The position numbers and the translations under genes are program-made. This document shows, piece by piece, positions 1-6,524 of a DNA stretch of 10,207 bases. Below the pieces are notes generated by a model that ran no database searches, was not told where the DNA came from, and saw only the letters and a program-made list of their open reading frames with translations. Source of the DNA: Noviherbaspirillum sp. (GTDB lineage: Bacteria > Pseudomonadota > Gammaproteobacteria > Burkholderiales > Burkholderiaceae); contig JAQGLQ010000138.1 in assembly GCA_028292785.1 (NCBI GenBank), positions 1 through 10,207 of the forward strand. The letters are read 5' to 3'. Numbering within the stretch: the first letter of the stretch is position 1; every line of letters starts with the position of its first letter.

Positions 1-1
1 C

Positions 2-277
2 GCCACGCACGCGCTGGAAGCGGAAGTGCGCCTGTACGATCGGCTTTTCGCCGATCCGCATCCCGATGCCGGCGGCAAGGATTTCAAGACCGCACTCAAT
101 CCCGATTCGAAGGAAGTCATCACGGCCTATCTGGAATCGGGAATGAAATCGGCGCACCCCGACGACAAATTCCAGTTCGAACGGCATGGATACTTCGTCG
201 CCGATCGGGTCGACCACAAACCCGGCAGGCCGGTATTCAACCGGGCGGTGACGCTGAAGGATTCGTGGGGGAAATAG
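2..277 (+). CDS. glnS: Glutaminyl-tRNA synthetase, C-terminal end (5' truncated by window)
   Basis: The reading frame is open from the left edge to a TAG at 275-277 and encodes the last 91 residues of a longer protein. The text matches the C-terminal anticodon-binding beta-barrel of bacterial GlnRS: an opening like ATHALEAEVRLYDRLF, then a segment with a DF..ALNPDS pattern, then FQFERHGYF, and near the end PVFNRAVTLKDSWGK. GlnRS charges tRNA-Gln with glutamine in the cytoplasm. The catalytic Rossmann domain with HIGH and KMSKR-like motifs lies outside the window. A GTG at 26 is not the start, because the conserved text continues upstream of it. The gene ends 69 bp before the stop of the convergent sensor kinase, and I see no convincing intrinsic terminator in that gap. 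Identification rests on recalled family sequence and is strong for this short piece. Confidence 0.92.
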   Translation, partial: ATHALEAEVRLYDRLFADPHPDAGGKDFKTALNPDSKEVITAYLESGMKSAHPDDKFQFERHGYFVADRVDHKPGRPVFNRAVTLKDSWGK

Positions 278-346
278 GCCGGGCTTTCTGCATCGGCGTC
301 AGTTGTGAATTCGTGGTGCGCGCCAGGCAACCGGAAAGCGGCGTGA

Positions 347-3079
347 TCACTTCTTTCGCTCTCGAAGCAGGTGGCGGATCCTGCGCGCCAATTGCTCCTG
401 CCGATACGGCTTGCTTAGCAGATTGATGTCAGGATCGATGCGTCCGCCATGCCCCATCGCATCCTGCGTATAACCCGAGGTGAACAGCACCGCGATACCT
501 GGCACGATTTCCCTGACCGCCTTCGCCAATTCCGGACCGCGCAGTTCTCCGGGCATGACCACATCGGTAAACAACAGATCGATTGTTTCACCATCCTCGG
601 CGGCCCTTCTGACAATGTCCAGTGCGCTTTCGCCATCATCCGCCTTGAGCACCCGATAACCGAGGTCGGTCAGCGTCGCCACGACGGCTCCCTGCACGTC
701 CGCGTCGTCTTCGACGACCAGGATGGTTTCAGTGCCGCCGGACGCGACACCCTCGGGCGTCGTGGGCATTTCCCTCTCTGCACTGCGCGAGCGCGGCAGA
801 TAGATACGCATCGTGGTGCCCTTGCCGACCTCGCTTTCGATCTGGATATGACCGCCGCTCTGTTTGACGAAGCCGTAGGCCATGCTGAGCCCGAGACCGG
901 TTCCCCTGCCCTCCGGCTTGGTCGAAAAGAATGGTTCGAATGCCTGCTCGATGACTTCCGGCGTCATTCCGGAACCGGTATCCGAGACGGCGAGCGCCAC
1001 ATACTCTCCCGCCACGACATCGGGATGCGTTGCGGCATAGTTTTCATCCAGCACCGCATTGGCGAGCTCGATCGTGAACCGCCCGTTTCCATCCATGGCA
1101 TCGCGGGAATTGAACGCCAGATTGAGGATCACGTTTTCCAGTTGATTCGGGTCGACCAGTGTATTCCAGAGTGCGTCATCGGCAATGGTCTCGACCGTGA
1201 CCGATCCGCCAAGGGCCTGGCGTAACAGATCGTCCATATCGCCGATCATGCGTCGCAGATCGACCACCACCGGCTGCAGAGGCTGGCGCCGCGCGAAAGC
1301 CAGCAGCTGCGAGGACAGTTTCGACCCGCGCTCCACCGCGCTCAGGGCGCTCTCGATGCGCTTGCCCGCCTGCCCCTCGCTGCCGAAATATATCTGCAGC
1401 AATTGCAGGTTGCCTGCGATGATCTGGAGCACGTTGTTGAAGTCGTGCGCCACCCCGCCGGTCAACTTGCCCACCGCTTCCAGCTTTTGCGCATGCTGCA
1501 GCGCGCGCCGCGCCTCCTCGAGCGAGCGCAGGCGCGCGGCTTCCAGGCGTTGCGCTTCCTTGCGCTCGCTGATGTCGCGAATGAAAGCGTTCGCCGTGTA
1601 GCCGGCGCCTTCCCGGACGGCGGCGATCGCAAGCTCGACGGGAATGCGCTTGCCGCTGCGATGCAGGGCTTCGACCTCGATGCGGTTGTTGATCACCGGC
1701 CCGGTACCGGTGGAAACGAAGCGGCGAAAACCCGCGGTATGCGCCGCGCGCTGCTCCTCGGGAATGACCAGATCGGCGAGACGCTTGCCGATGGCTTCCG
1801 CCGCGCTCCATCCGAAAGTGCGCTCGGCCTGTACGTTCCAGTCAGTAATGATGTCATTTGCATCGACCGCGACAAAAGCATCGTGCGAATTCTCGAGTAT
1901 GACTTTCATGTGCTGCTGCTCGGCGTCGAGGCGCGCATAGGATTCCCGCAGCGCCGCCTCGCTCCGCTTGATTTGCTGCGTCATCCGCATGGCCAGATGA
2001 AGGGCTCGCTTGCGCCCCGTGGCGAGCAGCCAGACCAGCGCGGAAAGCAGCAGGCTCATGCCGATTCCGGCGACGGCGATGAAGGCCGGCCTGCCGGAAT
2101 CGATCCTGCTTTCATACCCGGGCCCGGAAGCGATTGAAATCGTCCACGGGCGTCCGGCGATGTCGAGGTGTTGCACGGTCGAGAACAGCGGCCCTCTTGC
2201 CGGATTGGCGGCGGCGCCCAGGGAATCATAGAGCTGCGCCTGTTCCGCCATCGTTTCGTCGTCGAAAATCCTGACCCTGAGGTCGGTGGAGCGCTCGCCG
2301 CCCAGGCCCTGCATCAGATCGTTCATGCGAAAGGGTGCATAGACCCAGCCGATGATGCTGGCCCGACGGGCTTCCATGGTATCGGCCGCCGCGCCGCTCA
2401 TGTAGAGCGGCAGATACATCAGAAAGCCGGCCTGTCCATTGCGTTCCACTTCCTGCACCAGCCTCACCTTGCCCGACACGGCGGCCTTGCCGGTATCGCG
2501 GGCCCTCTCCATCGCGGCGCGCCGCACCTGTTCGGAAAACATGTCGAAGCCGCGGGCGCGCAGGTTTAGTCCGGTGAACGGCTCGATCTGTGTGATGGAT
2601 GTATAAACGGCACGTTCGCCCGGTGGCCGGATCTGGTAGTCCGCGTAGCCTTTGGCGCGCATGGCTGCGACATGCTCGTTCAGCCGTTCCTTGGGCACGA
2701 TGCGGGAAATCGCTATGCCCTGAATGCCGGGATAGCGCTCATCGAGCCGCAATGCGTCGACATACAAGCGGAAATTGTCGCTCGCGGCCTCCTCGCTGGC
2801 GGCGCGCCAGAAACCTTGCGCTCCGCGCAAAACCTGTTCGTAGGTTGCCATGCGCTGTTCGATGCGCTGGGCTGTTTCGCGTACGCGGAAATCGAAACTG
2901 GCCTGCGAGTCATCGATAAGCGTCTGCCACGCGTTCTTCCACAAGTTGTAGGTGATCAGCAATGACAGGCAAAGCACCAACCCTGACAGGATCTGCGGCA
3001 GGTACCGGCTCCATGCGGATGGGCGCGGCGGCCGCGTTGAATCGTCGTTGACGGAGCGATGCTGCGTCGAGGAGTGCAT
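347..3079 (-). CDS. CHASE-PAS hybrid sensor histidine kinase with C-terminal receiver
   Basis: This 910-residue inner-membrane hybrid kinase should sense an extracytoplasmic signal and autophosphorylate. Order of parts: TM1 about 30-46; a periplasmic CHASE domain about 80-300 (YPGIQGIAISR, IEPFTGLNLRARGFDM, GFLMYLPLY); TM2 about 332-354; a coiled coil about 360-390; a PAS domain about 388-505 ending in FIRDISERKEAQ; HisKA with phospho-acceptor H545 in GGVAHDFNN; an HATPase with the N box around N657, DTGSGM at 700-705 and GRGTGLGLSMAYGF at 724-737; and a receiver about 784-905 with acidic pocket E790/D791/D792, phospho-acceptor D839 in LLFTDVVMPG, T867 and K890. No HPt domain is present. The gene is flanked by a convergent glnS and a divergent DUF1993 gene, so the partner regulator or HPt is not encoded beside it. 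The start at ATG 3079 gives a sensible N-terminus but has no clear Shine-Dalgarno sequence. The ligand cannot be told from sequence. Confidence 0.93.
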   Translation of the reverse strand: MHSSTQHRSVNDDSTRPPRPSAWSRYLPQILSGLVLCLSLLITYNLWKNAWQTLIDDSQASFDFRVRETAQRIEQRMATYEQVLRGAQGFWRAASEEAASDNFRLYVDALRLDERYPGIQGIAISRIVPKERLNEHVAAMRAKGYADYQIRPPGERAVYTSITQIEPFTGLNLRARGFDMFSEQVRRAAMERARDTGKAAVSGKVRLVQEVERNGQAGFLMYLPLYMSGAAADTMEARRASIIGWVYAPFRMNDLMQGLGGERSTDLRVRIFDDETMAEQAQLYDSLGAAANPARGPLFSTVQHLDIAGRPWTISIASGPGYESRIDSGRPAFIAVAGIGMSLLLSALVWLLATGRKRALHLAMRMTQQIKRSEAALRESYARLDAEQQHMKVILENSHDAFVAVDANDIITDWNVQAERTFGWSAAEAIGKRLADLVIPEEQRAAHTAGFRRFVSTGTGPVINNRIEVEALHRSGKRIPVELAIAAVREGAGYTANAFIRDISERKEAQRLEAARLRSLEEARRALQHAQKLEAVGKLTGGVAHDFNNVLQIIAGNLQLLQIYFGSEGQAGKRIESALSAVERGSKLSSQLLAFARRQPLQPVVVDLRRMIGDMDDLLRQALGGSVTVETIADDALWNTLVDPNQLENVILNLAFNSRDAMDGNGRFTIELANAVLDENYAATHPDVVAGEYVALAVSDTGSGMTPEVIEQAFEPFFSTKPEGRGTGLGLSMAYGFVKQSGGHIQIESEVGKGTTMRIYLPRSRSAEREMPTTPEGVASGGTETILVVEDDADVQGAVVATLTDLGYRVLKADDGESALDIVRRAAEDGETIDLLFTDVVMPGELRGPELAKAVREIVPGIAVLFTSGYTQDAMGHGGRIDPDINLLSKPYRQEQLARRIRHLLRERKK

Positions 3080-3192
3080 GGCTAGGAAATGGATTTAAAC
3101 GAGCGATTGTAAACATCATCGCGCTTTTCTTCAGACAGGACCCGCGAGTTGGCTCATGGAATCAAATGCGGCGCATCGGCATCCCGCGTTGC

Positions 3193-3200
3193 TATACAAT
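3193..3200 (+). promoter_or_regulatory. Possible -10 element upstream of the DUF1993 gene
   Basis: The run TATACAAT lies about 30 bp before the ATG at 3230 and resembles a sigma-70 -10 box. No good -35 hexamer is visible at the expected distance, so this is tentative. The 150-bp gap between the divergent kinase and DUF1993 genes must hold both promoters. Confidence 0.3.
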
Positions 3201-3229
3201 CTCAGTCCGCGTTCAACCGAGGATATCCC

Positions 3230-3739
3230 ATGACAGTTTCCATGTATGCCGCATCCATTCCCGTATTCTCCCAGATGCTCAAGGCTTTGAAGGACGTGCT
3301 GAACAAGGCTGAAGCGCATGCGGCCGCGAAAAAGATCGAACCCGATGCGCTGCTGCAGGCACGTCTGTTCCCCGATATGCTTCCTCTGCTCCGTCAGGTG
3401 CAGATTGCCACCGATTTCGCGAAAGGCGTATCGCTGCGTCTGGCCGGCGCGGACGTGCCGGCTTACGAGGACAATGAAAAAAGTTTCGCGGACCTTCAGT
3501 CGCGTCTCGACAAGACGCTCGCTCTTCTCGGCCAACTCTCGCCATCGCAGATCGACGGCAGCGAAACACGGGAAATCGTTTTACGCCCGGGTACGCCAAA
3601 GGAGCAGCGATTCAATGGCCAGGATTATCTGTTGAAGTTCGCCGTACCTCAATTCTTTTTCCATGTCACTACTGCGTACGCAATCTTGCGGCATAACGGC
3701 GTCGAAATCGGCAAAAAGGATTACATGGGCGCCTATTGA
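3230..3739 (+). CDS. DUF1993 family protein
   Basis: This 169-residue soluble protein matches the DUF1993 pattern as I recall it: an N-terminal MTVSMYAASIPVF, a central ARLFPDMLPLLRQVQIA (44-60), and a C-terminal PQFFFHVTTAYAILRHNG (140-157) followed by VEIGKKDYMG. From memory, DUF1993 groups with the DinB-like four-helix-bundle clan; its molecular role is unknown. No signal peptide or membrane segment is seen. The reading frame is open further upstream, to 3149. I chose the ATG at 3230 because a GAGG at 3219-3222 sits 7 nt before it and family members begin with this text. The gene is monocistronic, divergent from the sensor kinase and convergent with the leftward phasin gene. A functional link to the kinase across the shared promoter region is possible but only inferred. 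Confidence 0.85.
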   Translation: MTVSMYAASIPVFSQMLKALKDVLNKAEAHAAAKKIEPDALLQARLFPDMLPLLRQVQIATDFAKGVSLRLAGADVPAYEDNEKSFADLQSRLDKTLALLGQLSPSQIDGSETREIVLRPGTPKEQRFNGQDYLLKFAVPQFFFHVTTAYAILRHNGVEIGKKDYMGAY

Positions 3740-3789
3740 TCCGGTGGATGGCGACGGAAAAATCTTGCATGGCTTGCGTGCTCGTAAAA

Positions 3790-3813
3790 GGGACGGTAGA
3801 TGGGACGGCAGAT
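3790..3813. repeat. 12-bp tandem duplication in a convergent intergenic gap
   Basis: Two adjacent 12-bp units, GGGACGGTAGAT and GGGACGGCAGAT, differ at one base and are followed by a run of five T (counting the last base of the second unit). A GACGG at 3804-3808 could pair with CCGTC at 3826-3830, giving a weak 5-bp stem with a 17-nt loop. This lies in the 132-bp gap between the convergent DUF1993 and phasin genes, where a terminator would be expected, but the hairpin is too weak to call one. Confidence 0.5.
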
Positions 3814-3871
3814 TTTTCGGCCGCCCCGTCAAACGCATCATGTGATCCGCGTCGTGGCACCGGCTGTGCGC

Positions 3872-4357
3872 TCAGTGCACTCCTTTGCCGGGGGCCTCGG
3901 CGGACCGCTTGGCAGGCGTAACCAGCTTTTCCATCGTCGCTCTCTGGCGCTGGGTCGCCTTTTCCGTTTCCTCTGACGCCCTGCGCGCTACTTCACCCGC
4001 AAGTTCTTCGGCGGTACGCGCCGTCTGCGGAATATACACTTCGGCGGTCTTCACGAGCTCCACCTGGGTGCCTGCGGCGATATCCCTGAGGTGCTGCTGA
4101 TACGCGCGCACTTTTTCTATATTGGGCTGCGTCTGACCGGCGATGATGGAGAGCGCCTCATGCGGGTCCTTGGCGGAAAGGACCTGTTGTGCGCCGGAGA
4201 AGGTTTCTTCCATCAGGGTTTGCGCTACCTGGATGTTCAATTCATTGATTTTCTGGACCGCGTTGAACATCTGATTCGACATCGCGGTAAGCATCGAATA
4301 CTGCGACTGAAAATGGGCCCTTGCGGCGGGAGAGTCCGTTGGAGAGAAAGTAAACAT
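3872..4357 (-). CDS. Phasin family protein (PHA granule-associated)
   Basis: This 161-residue, Ala/Gln/Glu-rich, helix-only protein is of the PhaP/phasin_2 type. Phasins coat polyhydroxyalkanoate granules and affect their number and size. The core at about 19-60 carries the family-like pattern AMSNQMFNAVQKINELNIQ, followed by SAKDPHEALSIIAGQTQPN (61-79), a VRAYQQHLRDIAAGTQVEL helix and a charged amphipathic C-terminal helix (about 113-145) ending in a Lys/Pro-rich tail. I placed the start at ATG 4357, because an AAAGGA run at 4364-4369 (minus strand) sits 6 nt before it. The adjoining GTG at 4360 would be only 3 nt away. The gene is divergent from a second phasin-like gene that aligns without gaps over residues 19-50. 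No pha synthase, phaR or phbB gene is in the window. Confidence 0.85.
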   Translation of the reverse strand: MFTFSPTDSPAARAHFQSQYSMLTAMSNQMFNAVQKINELNIQVAQTLMEETFSGAQQVLSAKDPHEALSIIAGQTQPNIEKVRAYQQHLRDIAAGTQVELVKTAEVYIPQTARTAEELAGEVARRASEETEKATQRQRATMEKLVTPAKRSAEAPGKGVH

Positions 4358-4396
4358 CACGAGTCCTTTGCGAAGTGATCATGGCAAAAATTACCG

Positions 4397-4416
4397 ACAC
4401 GACACAATGTCCGTGT
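4397..4416. promoter_or_regulatory. Imperfect inverted repeat upstream of the leftward phasin gene
   Basis: ACACG-ACA (4397-4404) is mirrored by TGT-C-CGTGT (4408-4416), giving eight pairs with one bulged C around a CAA loop. It lies about 40 bp before the start of the leftward phasin gene, where an operator could sit. No strong -35/-10 pair for that gene is visible. It may be an operator or a chance element. Confidence 0.3.
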
Positions 4417-4541
4417 GGTTTTAGGACCCGGCGGGAATCTCATAGTTGCAGAATCCGGCTTTGTATTTCTGAATGAAGCAATGCTGCCGATAGAAATAGT
4501 TGATACAACGCGATGAACATATTCTTTCTTTCATAAGCATT

Positions 4542-4575
4542 GAACGTAAGCGAACGTTTCCCGGTCGAACGTTTC
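4542..4575. promoter_or_regulatory. CGAACGTTTC direct repeats, candidate operator of the rightward phasin gene
   Basis: The 10-mer CGAACGTTTC occurs twice without mismatch, at 4551-4560 and 4566-4575, with starts 15 bp apart. A third partial copy of the core, GAACGT, lies at 4542-4547. The second copy extends to CGAA-CGT-TTCG, a small inverted repeat with a 3-bp centre. The copies end 6 bp before a TATACT at 4582-4587, so they cover the spacer and -35 zone of the likely promoter. Placement suggests a repressor site. Phasin genes are often controlled by PhaR, but I cannot match this motif to a known PhaR site. Confidence 0.5.
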
Positions 4576-4581
4576 GTTTTC

Positions 4582-4587
4582 TATACT
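4582..4587 (+). promoter_or_regulatory. Likely -10 box of the rightward phasin gene
   Basis: TATACT matches the sigma-70 -10 consensus at 5 of 6 positions and lies 49 bp before the ATG at 4637. The -35 region (about 4558-4564) is poor, which would fit an activator-dependent or modest promoter. It lies just downstream of the direct repeats. Confidence 0.4.
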
Positions 4588-4636
4588 CAGCGTAGCGCCG
4601 TAGCCTTTTTCCACTTGCACATTCAGGAGTCGATCG

Positions 4637-5065
4637 ATGTTCAACTACCAACCGTTCAGTTCCAGCAGTTTGAAAGACGGTATTGACGCCCAAATGTCGC
4701 TTTATGCTGCCATGTCGAAAAGCTTTTTCGATGCATCGCTGCAAATCGGCGAGCTCAGCAGCCAAGCCATGCAGAATGTCATGGAGGCAGCTTGTACAAA
4801 CTTCCAGCGCGGATGGCAACTTGCCGCCGTGCCGGATATGAATTCGTTTTTCGGTCAACAGTTGTGGGCGCCGTTCAGCATGTATTCGGCTTACCGGCCT
4901 GCACCCGTGAAGCCGAATCCGCCAGCAGCTTCAGCCGAAAGCGATACGGCCAGGAAGCACTCGGGGCAAGACGCACCCGAAGTCTCGCCTAAGCCTTCCA
5001 CGCTTATAGAGAAGATGATTGCATCCGTGGTCGAAGAAACGAACAACGCCGACAAGAAAACCTGA
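4637..5065 (+). CDS. Phasin-like protein, short paralogue with disordered tail
   Basis: This 142-residue protein has an N-terminal half that aligns without gaps to the divergent phasin at 3872-4357. Over residues 19-50 I count 14 identities in 32, including Q19, S21, AMS (25-27), F31, A33, I37, EL (39-40), Q43, Q46 and ME (49-50). After residue 60 the two differ. This one has FFGQQLWAPFSMYSAY (71-86), then a Pro/Ala/Ser/Lys-rich stretch (88-120) that looks disordered, and a short C-terminal helix STLIEKMIASVVEE. The start is well fixed: AGGAG at 4625-4629 sits 7 nt before the ATG. It probably binds PHA granules or other phasins, inferred from the phasin-like N-terminal helix. A reduced phasin with a linker to another function is an alternative. 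Its repeat-bearing promoter suggests control separate from its neighbour. Confidence 0.72.
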   Translation: MFNYQPFSSSSLKDGIDAQMSLYAAMSKSFFDASLQIGELSSQAMQNVMEAACTNFQRGWQLAAVPDMNSFFGQQLWAPFSMYSAYRPAPVKPNPPAASAESDTARKHSGQDAPEVSPKPSTLIEKMIASVVEETNNADKKT

Positions 5066-5094
5066 CATCGCTTATATGGCGTCTGTATAGCAGA

Positions 5095-5106
5095 AGCGGT
5101 ACCGCT
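5095..5106. promoter_or_regulatory. Perfect 12-bp palindrome near the promoter of the S4 protein gene
   Basis: AGCGGTACCGCT is its own reverse complement. It lies 16 bp before a TACAAT (5122-5127) that could be the -10 box for the gene starting at 5155, so it would overlap the -35 position (5099-5104). No T run follows, which argues against a terminator for the phasin gene upstream. It could be a dimer-binding operator. Confidence 0.35.
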
Positions 5107-5121
5107 GTCGTCATGGCCGGT

Positions 5122-5127
5122 TACAAT
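5122..5127 (+). promoter_or_regulatory. Candidate -10 box of the S4/RsuA-like gene
   Basis: TACAAT fits the sigma-70 -10 consensus at 5 of 6 positions and would give a leader of roughly 20 nt before the ATG at 5155. The matching -35 position falls in the 12-bp palindrome and is not consensus. Confidence 0.35.
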
Positions 5128-5154
5128 GCACGCCTTTAATCGCAGACCCGTGCC

Positions 5155-5871
5155 ATGACAGATTCCATTCGCCTTGCCAGACGCGTCGCCGAGCTGATGC
5201 AATGCTCGCGCAGCGAAGCGGAACAATATATTGAAGGCGGTTGGGTGACCGTGGATGGACAAGTCGTTGAAGAACCGGGAATGCGGGTCCAGCAGCAGAC
5301 AGTCGACGTGGCAGCCGATGCCACCCTTGCGCCGGTTCACCCTGTCACCATTCTTCTGCACAAGCCGGTGGGTCTTGATGCCATTGCCGACCCGCCAATG
5401 CGGCTCGTTACGCCCGAATCGCGCACGGCCGAAGACCGGTCCGGCATCCGCTTTCTCAAACGCCATCTCGCGAAGCTGACCCTGATCGATCCGCTCGAGT
5501 CGCAAGCCAGTGGCCTGCTGGTGATGACGCAGGATTGGCGCGTGATTCGCAAGCTGGTGGACGATGCCGAGAAGATCGAGCATGAATATATCGCCGAAGT
5601 AAGCGGGCAACTGATCCCGGATGGCTTGGCCCTGCTCAACCACGGTCTTGCGTGGAATGGCAAGCCGCTGCCGCCGGTCAAGGCCAGCTGGCAAAGCGAA
5701 ACCCGTCTGCGCTTCGCCATCAAAAATCCGCCGCGCGGCGTGATTGCGCAACTGTGCGAAAAGGTCGGATTGAAAGTCCTCGCCCTGAAACGCATACGCA
5801 TCGGACGCGTTCCCATGGCCGGCCTGCAGCCGGGCCAATGGCGGTTCCTGTACGGTTACGAGCGGTTTTGA
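5155..5871 (+). CDS. S4-domain RsuA/RluF-like pseudouridine synthase homologue with degenerate active site
   Basis: This 238-residue protein has an S4 RNA-binding domain at about 5-50 (IRLARRVAELMQCSRSEAEQYIEGGWVTVDG) and a catalytic-type domain from about 63 (TILLHKPVGL, 65-74). RsuA-family enzymes isomerise uridine in rRNA (RluF also acts on a tRNA) using an Asp in a GRLD motif. Here the aligned text is IDPLESQASGLLVMTQD (111-127): Gly-Arg-Leu-Asp has become Asp-Pro-Leu-Glu, so E115 replaces the catalytic Asp and P113 replaces Arg. The second family motif, EG.NRQIRRM, has become NPPRGVIAQL (191-200). Fold markers remain: Y145 in HEYIAEVSG, VLALKRIRIG (208-217) and PGQWRFL (226-232). It is therefore either an RNA-binding protein that no longer modifies RNA, or a subfamily with changed chemistry. 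The leader has only a weak ribosome-binding site. The gene appears monocistronic. Confidence 0.82.
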   Translation: MTDSIRLARRVAELMQCSRSEAEQYIEGGWVTVDGQVVEEPGMRVQQQTVDVAADATLAPVHPVTILLHKPVGLDAIADPPMRLVTPESRTAEDRSGIRFLKRHLAKLTLIDPLESQASGLLVMTQDWRVIRKLVDDAEKIEHEYIAEVSGQLIPDGLALLNHGLAWNGKPLPPVKASWQSETRLRFAIKNPPRGVIAQLCEKVGLKVLALKRIRIGRVPMAGLQPGQWRFLYGYERF

Positions 5872-5875
5872 CATG

Positions 5876-5901
5876 CCTGCGTTTCGGGAAAGCCCCGCAG
5901 G
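5876..5901. terminator. Weak hairpin between convergent genes
   Basis: CCTGCG (5876-5881) can pair with CGCAGG (5896-5901), with a second CGCAGG at 5909-5914 as an alternative partner. It begins 5 bp after the stop of the S4 gene and precedes the stop of the convergent hypothetical gene. There is no T run on either strand, so an intrinsic terminator is only a possibility. Confidence 0.25.
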
Positions 5902-5916
5902 GCGGGCGCCGCAGGA

Positions 5917-6372
5917 TTATCCTGGGTCGTTTGAGCGACGGCGTCGTTCCGGCTGAGCGAGCAGCTGCTCATACCCGGAGATATCGGCATCGATCGATTG
6001 AAGGCAGTCGAATGCGATATCCAGCGTCTTCACCGTATCGTTTAGAGAGATATCCCAGGGATCGACGCCCGCGAGGCTTGCGTTATATTCCCTCAGCGCA
6101 CTCTGCAGCCGCATGGTGCGCCTGGATGCGGCCGGTGCGGACCGGCCCGACGCCAGCCGGCGGCTGAATTCGATCACGAGGCCATCGATTTTTCTGCTGA
6201 CAGTCCTCAGGTGGAAAGCCAGGATGCCGGCATGAACATGCGCATCATAACCGCGCGCATTGGTATCCTTTAAACGCAGTTGCGCCTCATGGATGTCGCG
6301 CGCGAAGTCGAGCGTCTTTTCGAGGTCATTGTGTTGAGCGAAGAACGCTCCATAGGAATGCATTAGAGACAT
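5917..6372 (-). CDS. Hypothetical protein, probably all-helical
   Basis: This 151-residue protein belongs to no family I recognise. Codon use is GC-rich in third positions like the neighbours, and no competing gene lies on the other strand, so I take it as real. The predicted character is helical: amphipathic stretches at about 14-36 (NDLEKTLDFARDIHEAQLRL), 41-73 (with HVHAGILAFHLR) and 83-100, then a conserved-looking VDPWDISLNDTVKTLDIAF (103-121) and a basic tail PERRRRSNDP. There is no signal peptide or membrane segment. The start is unsure: ATG 6372 gives the full length, but neither it nor the ATG at 6363 has a Shine-Dalgarno sequence. It lies 152 bp downstream of the CdsA-like gene on the same strand, so it could be read from that operon, though the gap suggests its own transcript. 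Confidence 0.6.
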   Translation of the reverse strand: MSLMHSYGAFFAQHNDLEKTLDFARDIHEAQLRLKDTNARGYDAHVHAGILAFHLRTVSRKIDGLVIEFSRRLASGRSAPAASRRTMRLQSALREYNASLAGVDPWDISLNDTVKTLDIAFDCLQSIDADISGYEQLLAQPERRRRSNDPG

Positions 6373-6524
6373 GTCACTGCTGGCGGGAATGGATCGATGG
6401 GATATTGTAATGCGTCATCGGCGAAGCGCGGTGAGAAGCGACAAGTTGTCACGCCTGGTCGAGCTTGCAGTTGTGTCATCAGCAATGGCAGCCGATGCAA
6501 CCGATGCGCCACACCCGCACGGGA

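Noticed and set aside
278..346. Possible terminator between glnS and the kinase gene
   Set aside because: No stem of useful length followed by a T run could be found on either strand.
449..1225. Long open frame of 258 codons on the plus strand inside the kinase gene
   Set aside because: It is antisense to the HisKA-to-REC part of the kinase, whose catalytic motifs are all intact. The translation is His/Arg/Asp-rich without any recognisable domain.
1403..2137. 244-codon plus-strand frame opposite the kinase PAS and HisKA coding region
   Set aside because: It is a shadow of GC-rich coding DNA, with no family features and overlap with well supported PAS and HisKA coding sequence.
3149..3229. 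Upstream extension of the DUF1993 protein
   Set aside because: Family members start at MTVSMY-like text, and a GAGG lies 7 nt before ATG 3230.
4421..4858. 145-codon minus-strand frame across the phasin intergenic region
   Set aside because: It overlaps the 5' half of the rightward phasin gene and its promoter repeats. The translation is Cys/Arg-rich and unstructured-looking.
4891..5874. 327-codon minus-strand frame opposite the S4 protein gene
   Set aside because: It is antisense to a protein with clear S4 and RsuA-like scaffold motifs and also runs into the phasin gene. Its translation shows no domain.
6373..6524. 152-bp gap searched for a small gene, terminator or RNA
   Set aside because: Only a short CCGATGC direct repeat (in CCGATGCAACCGATGCG) was seen, with no stable hairpin and no convincing start site.
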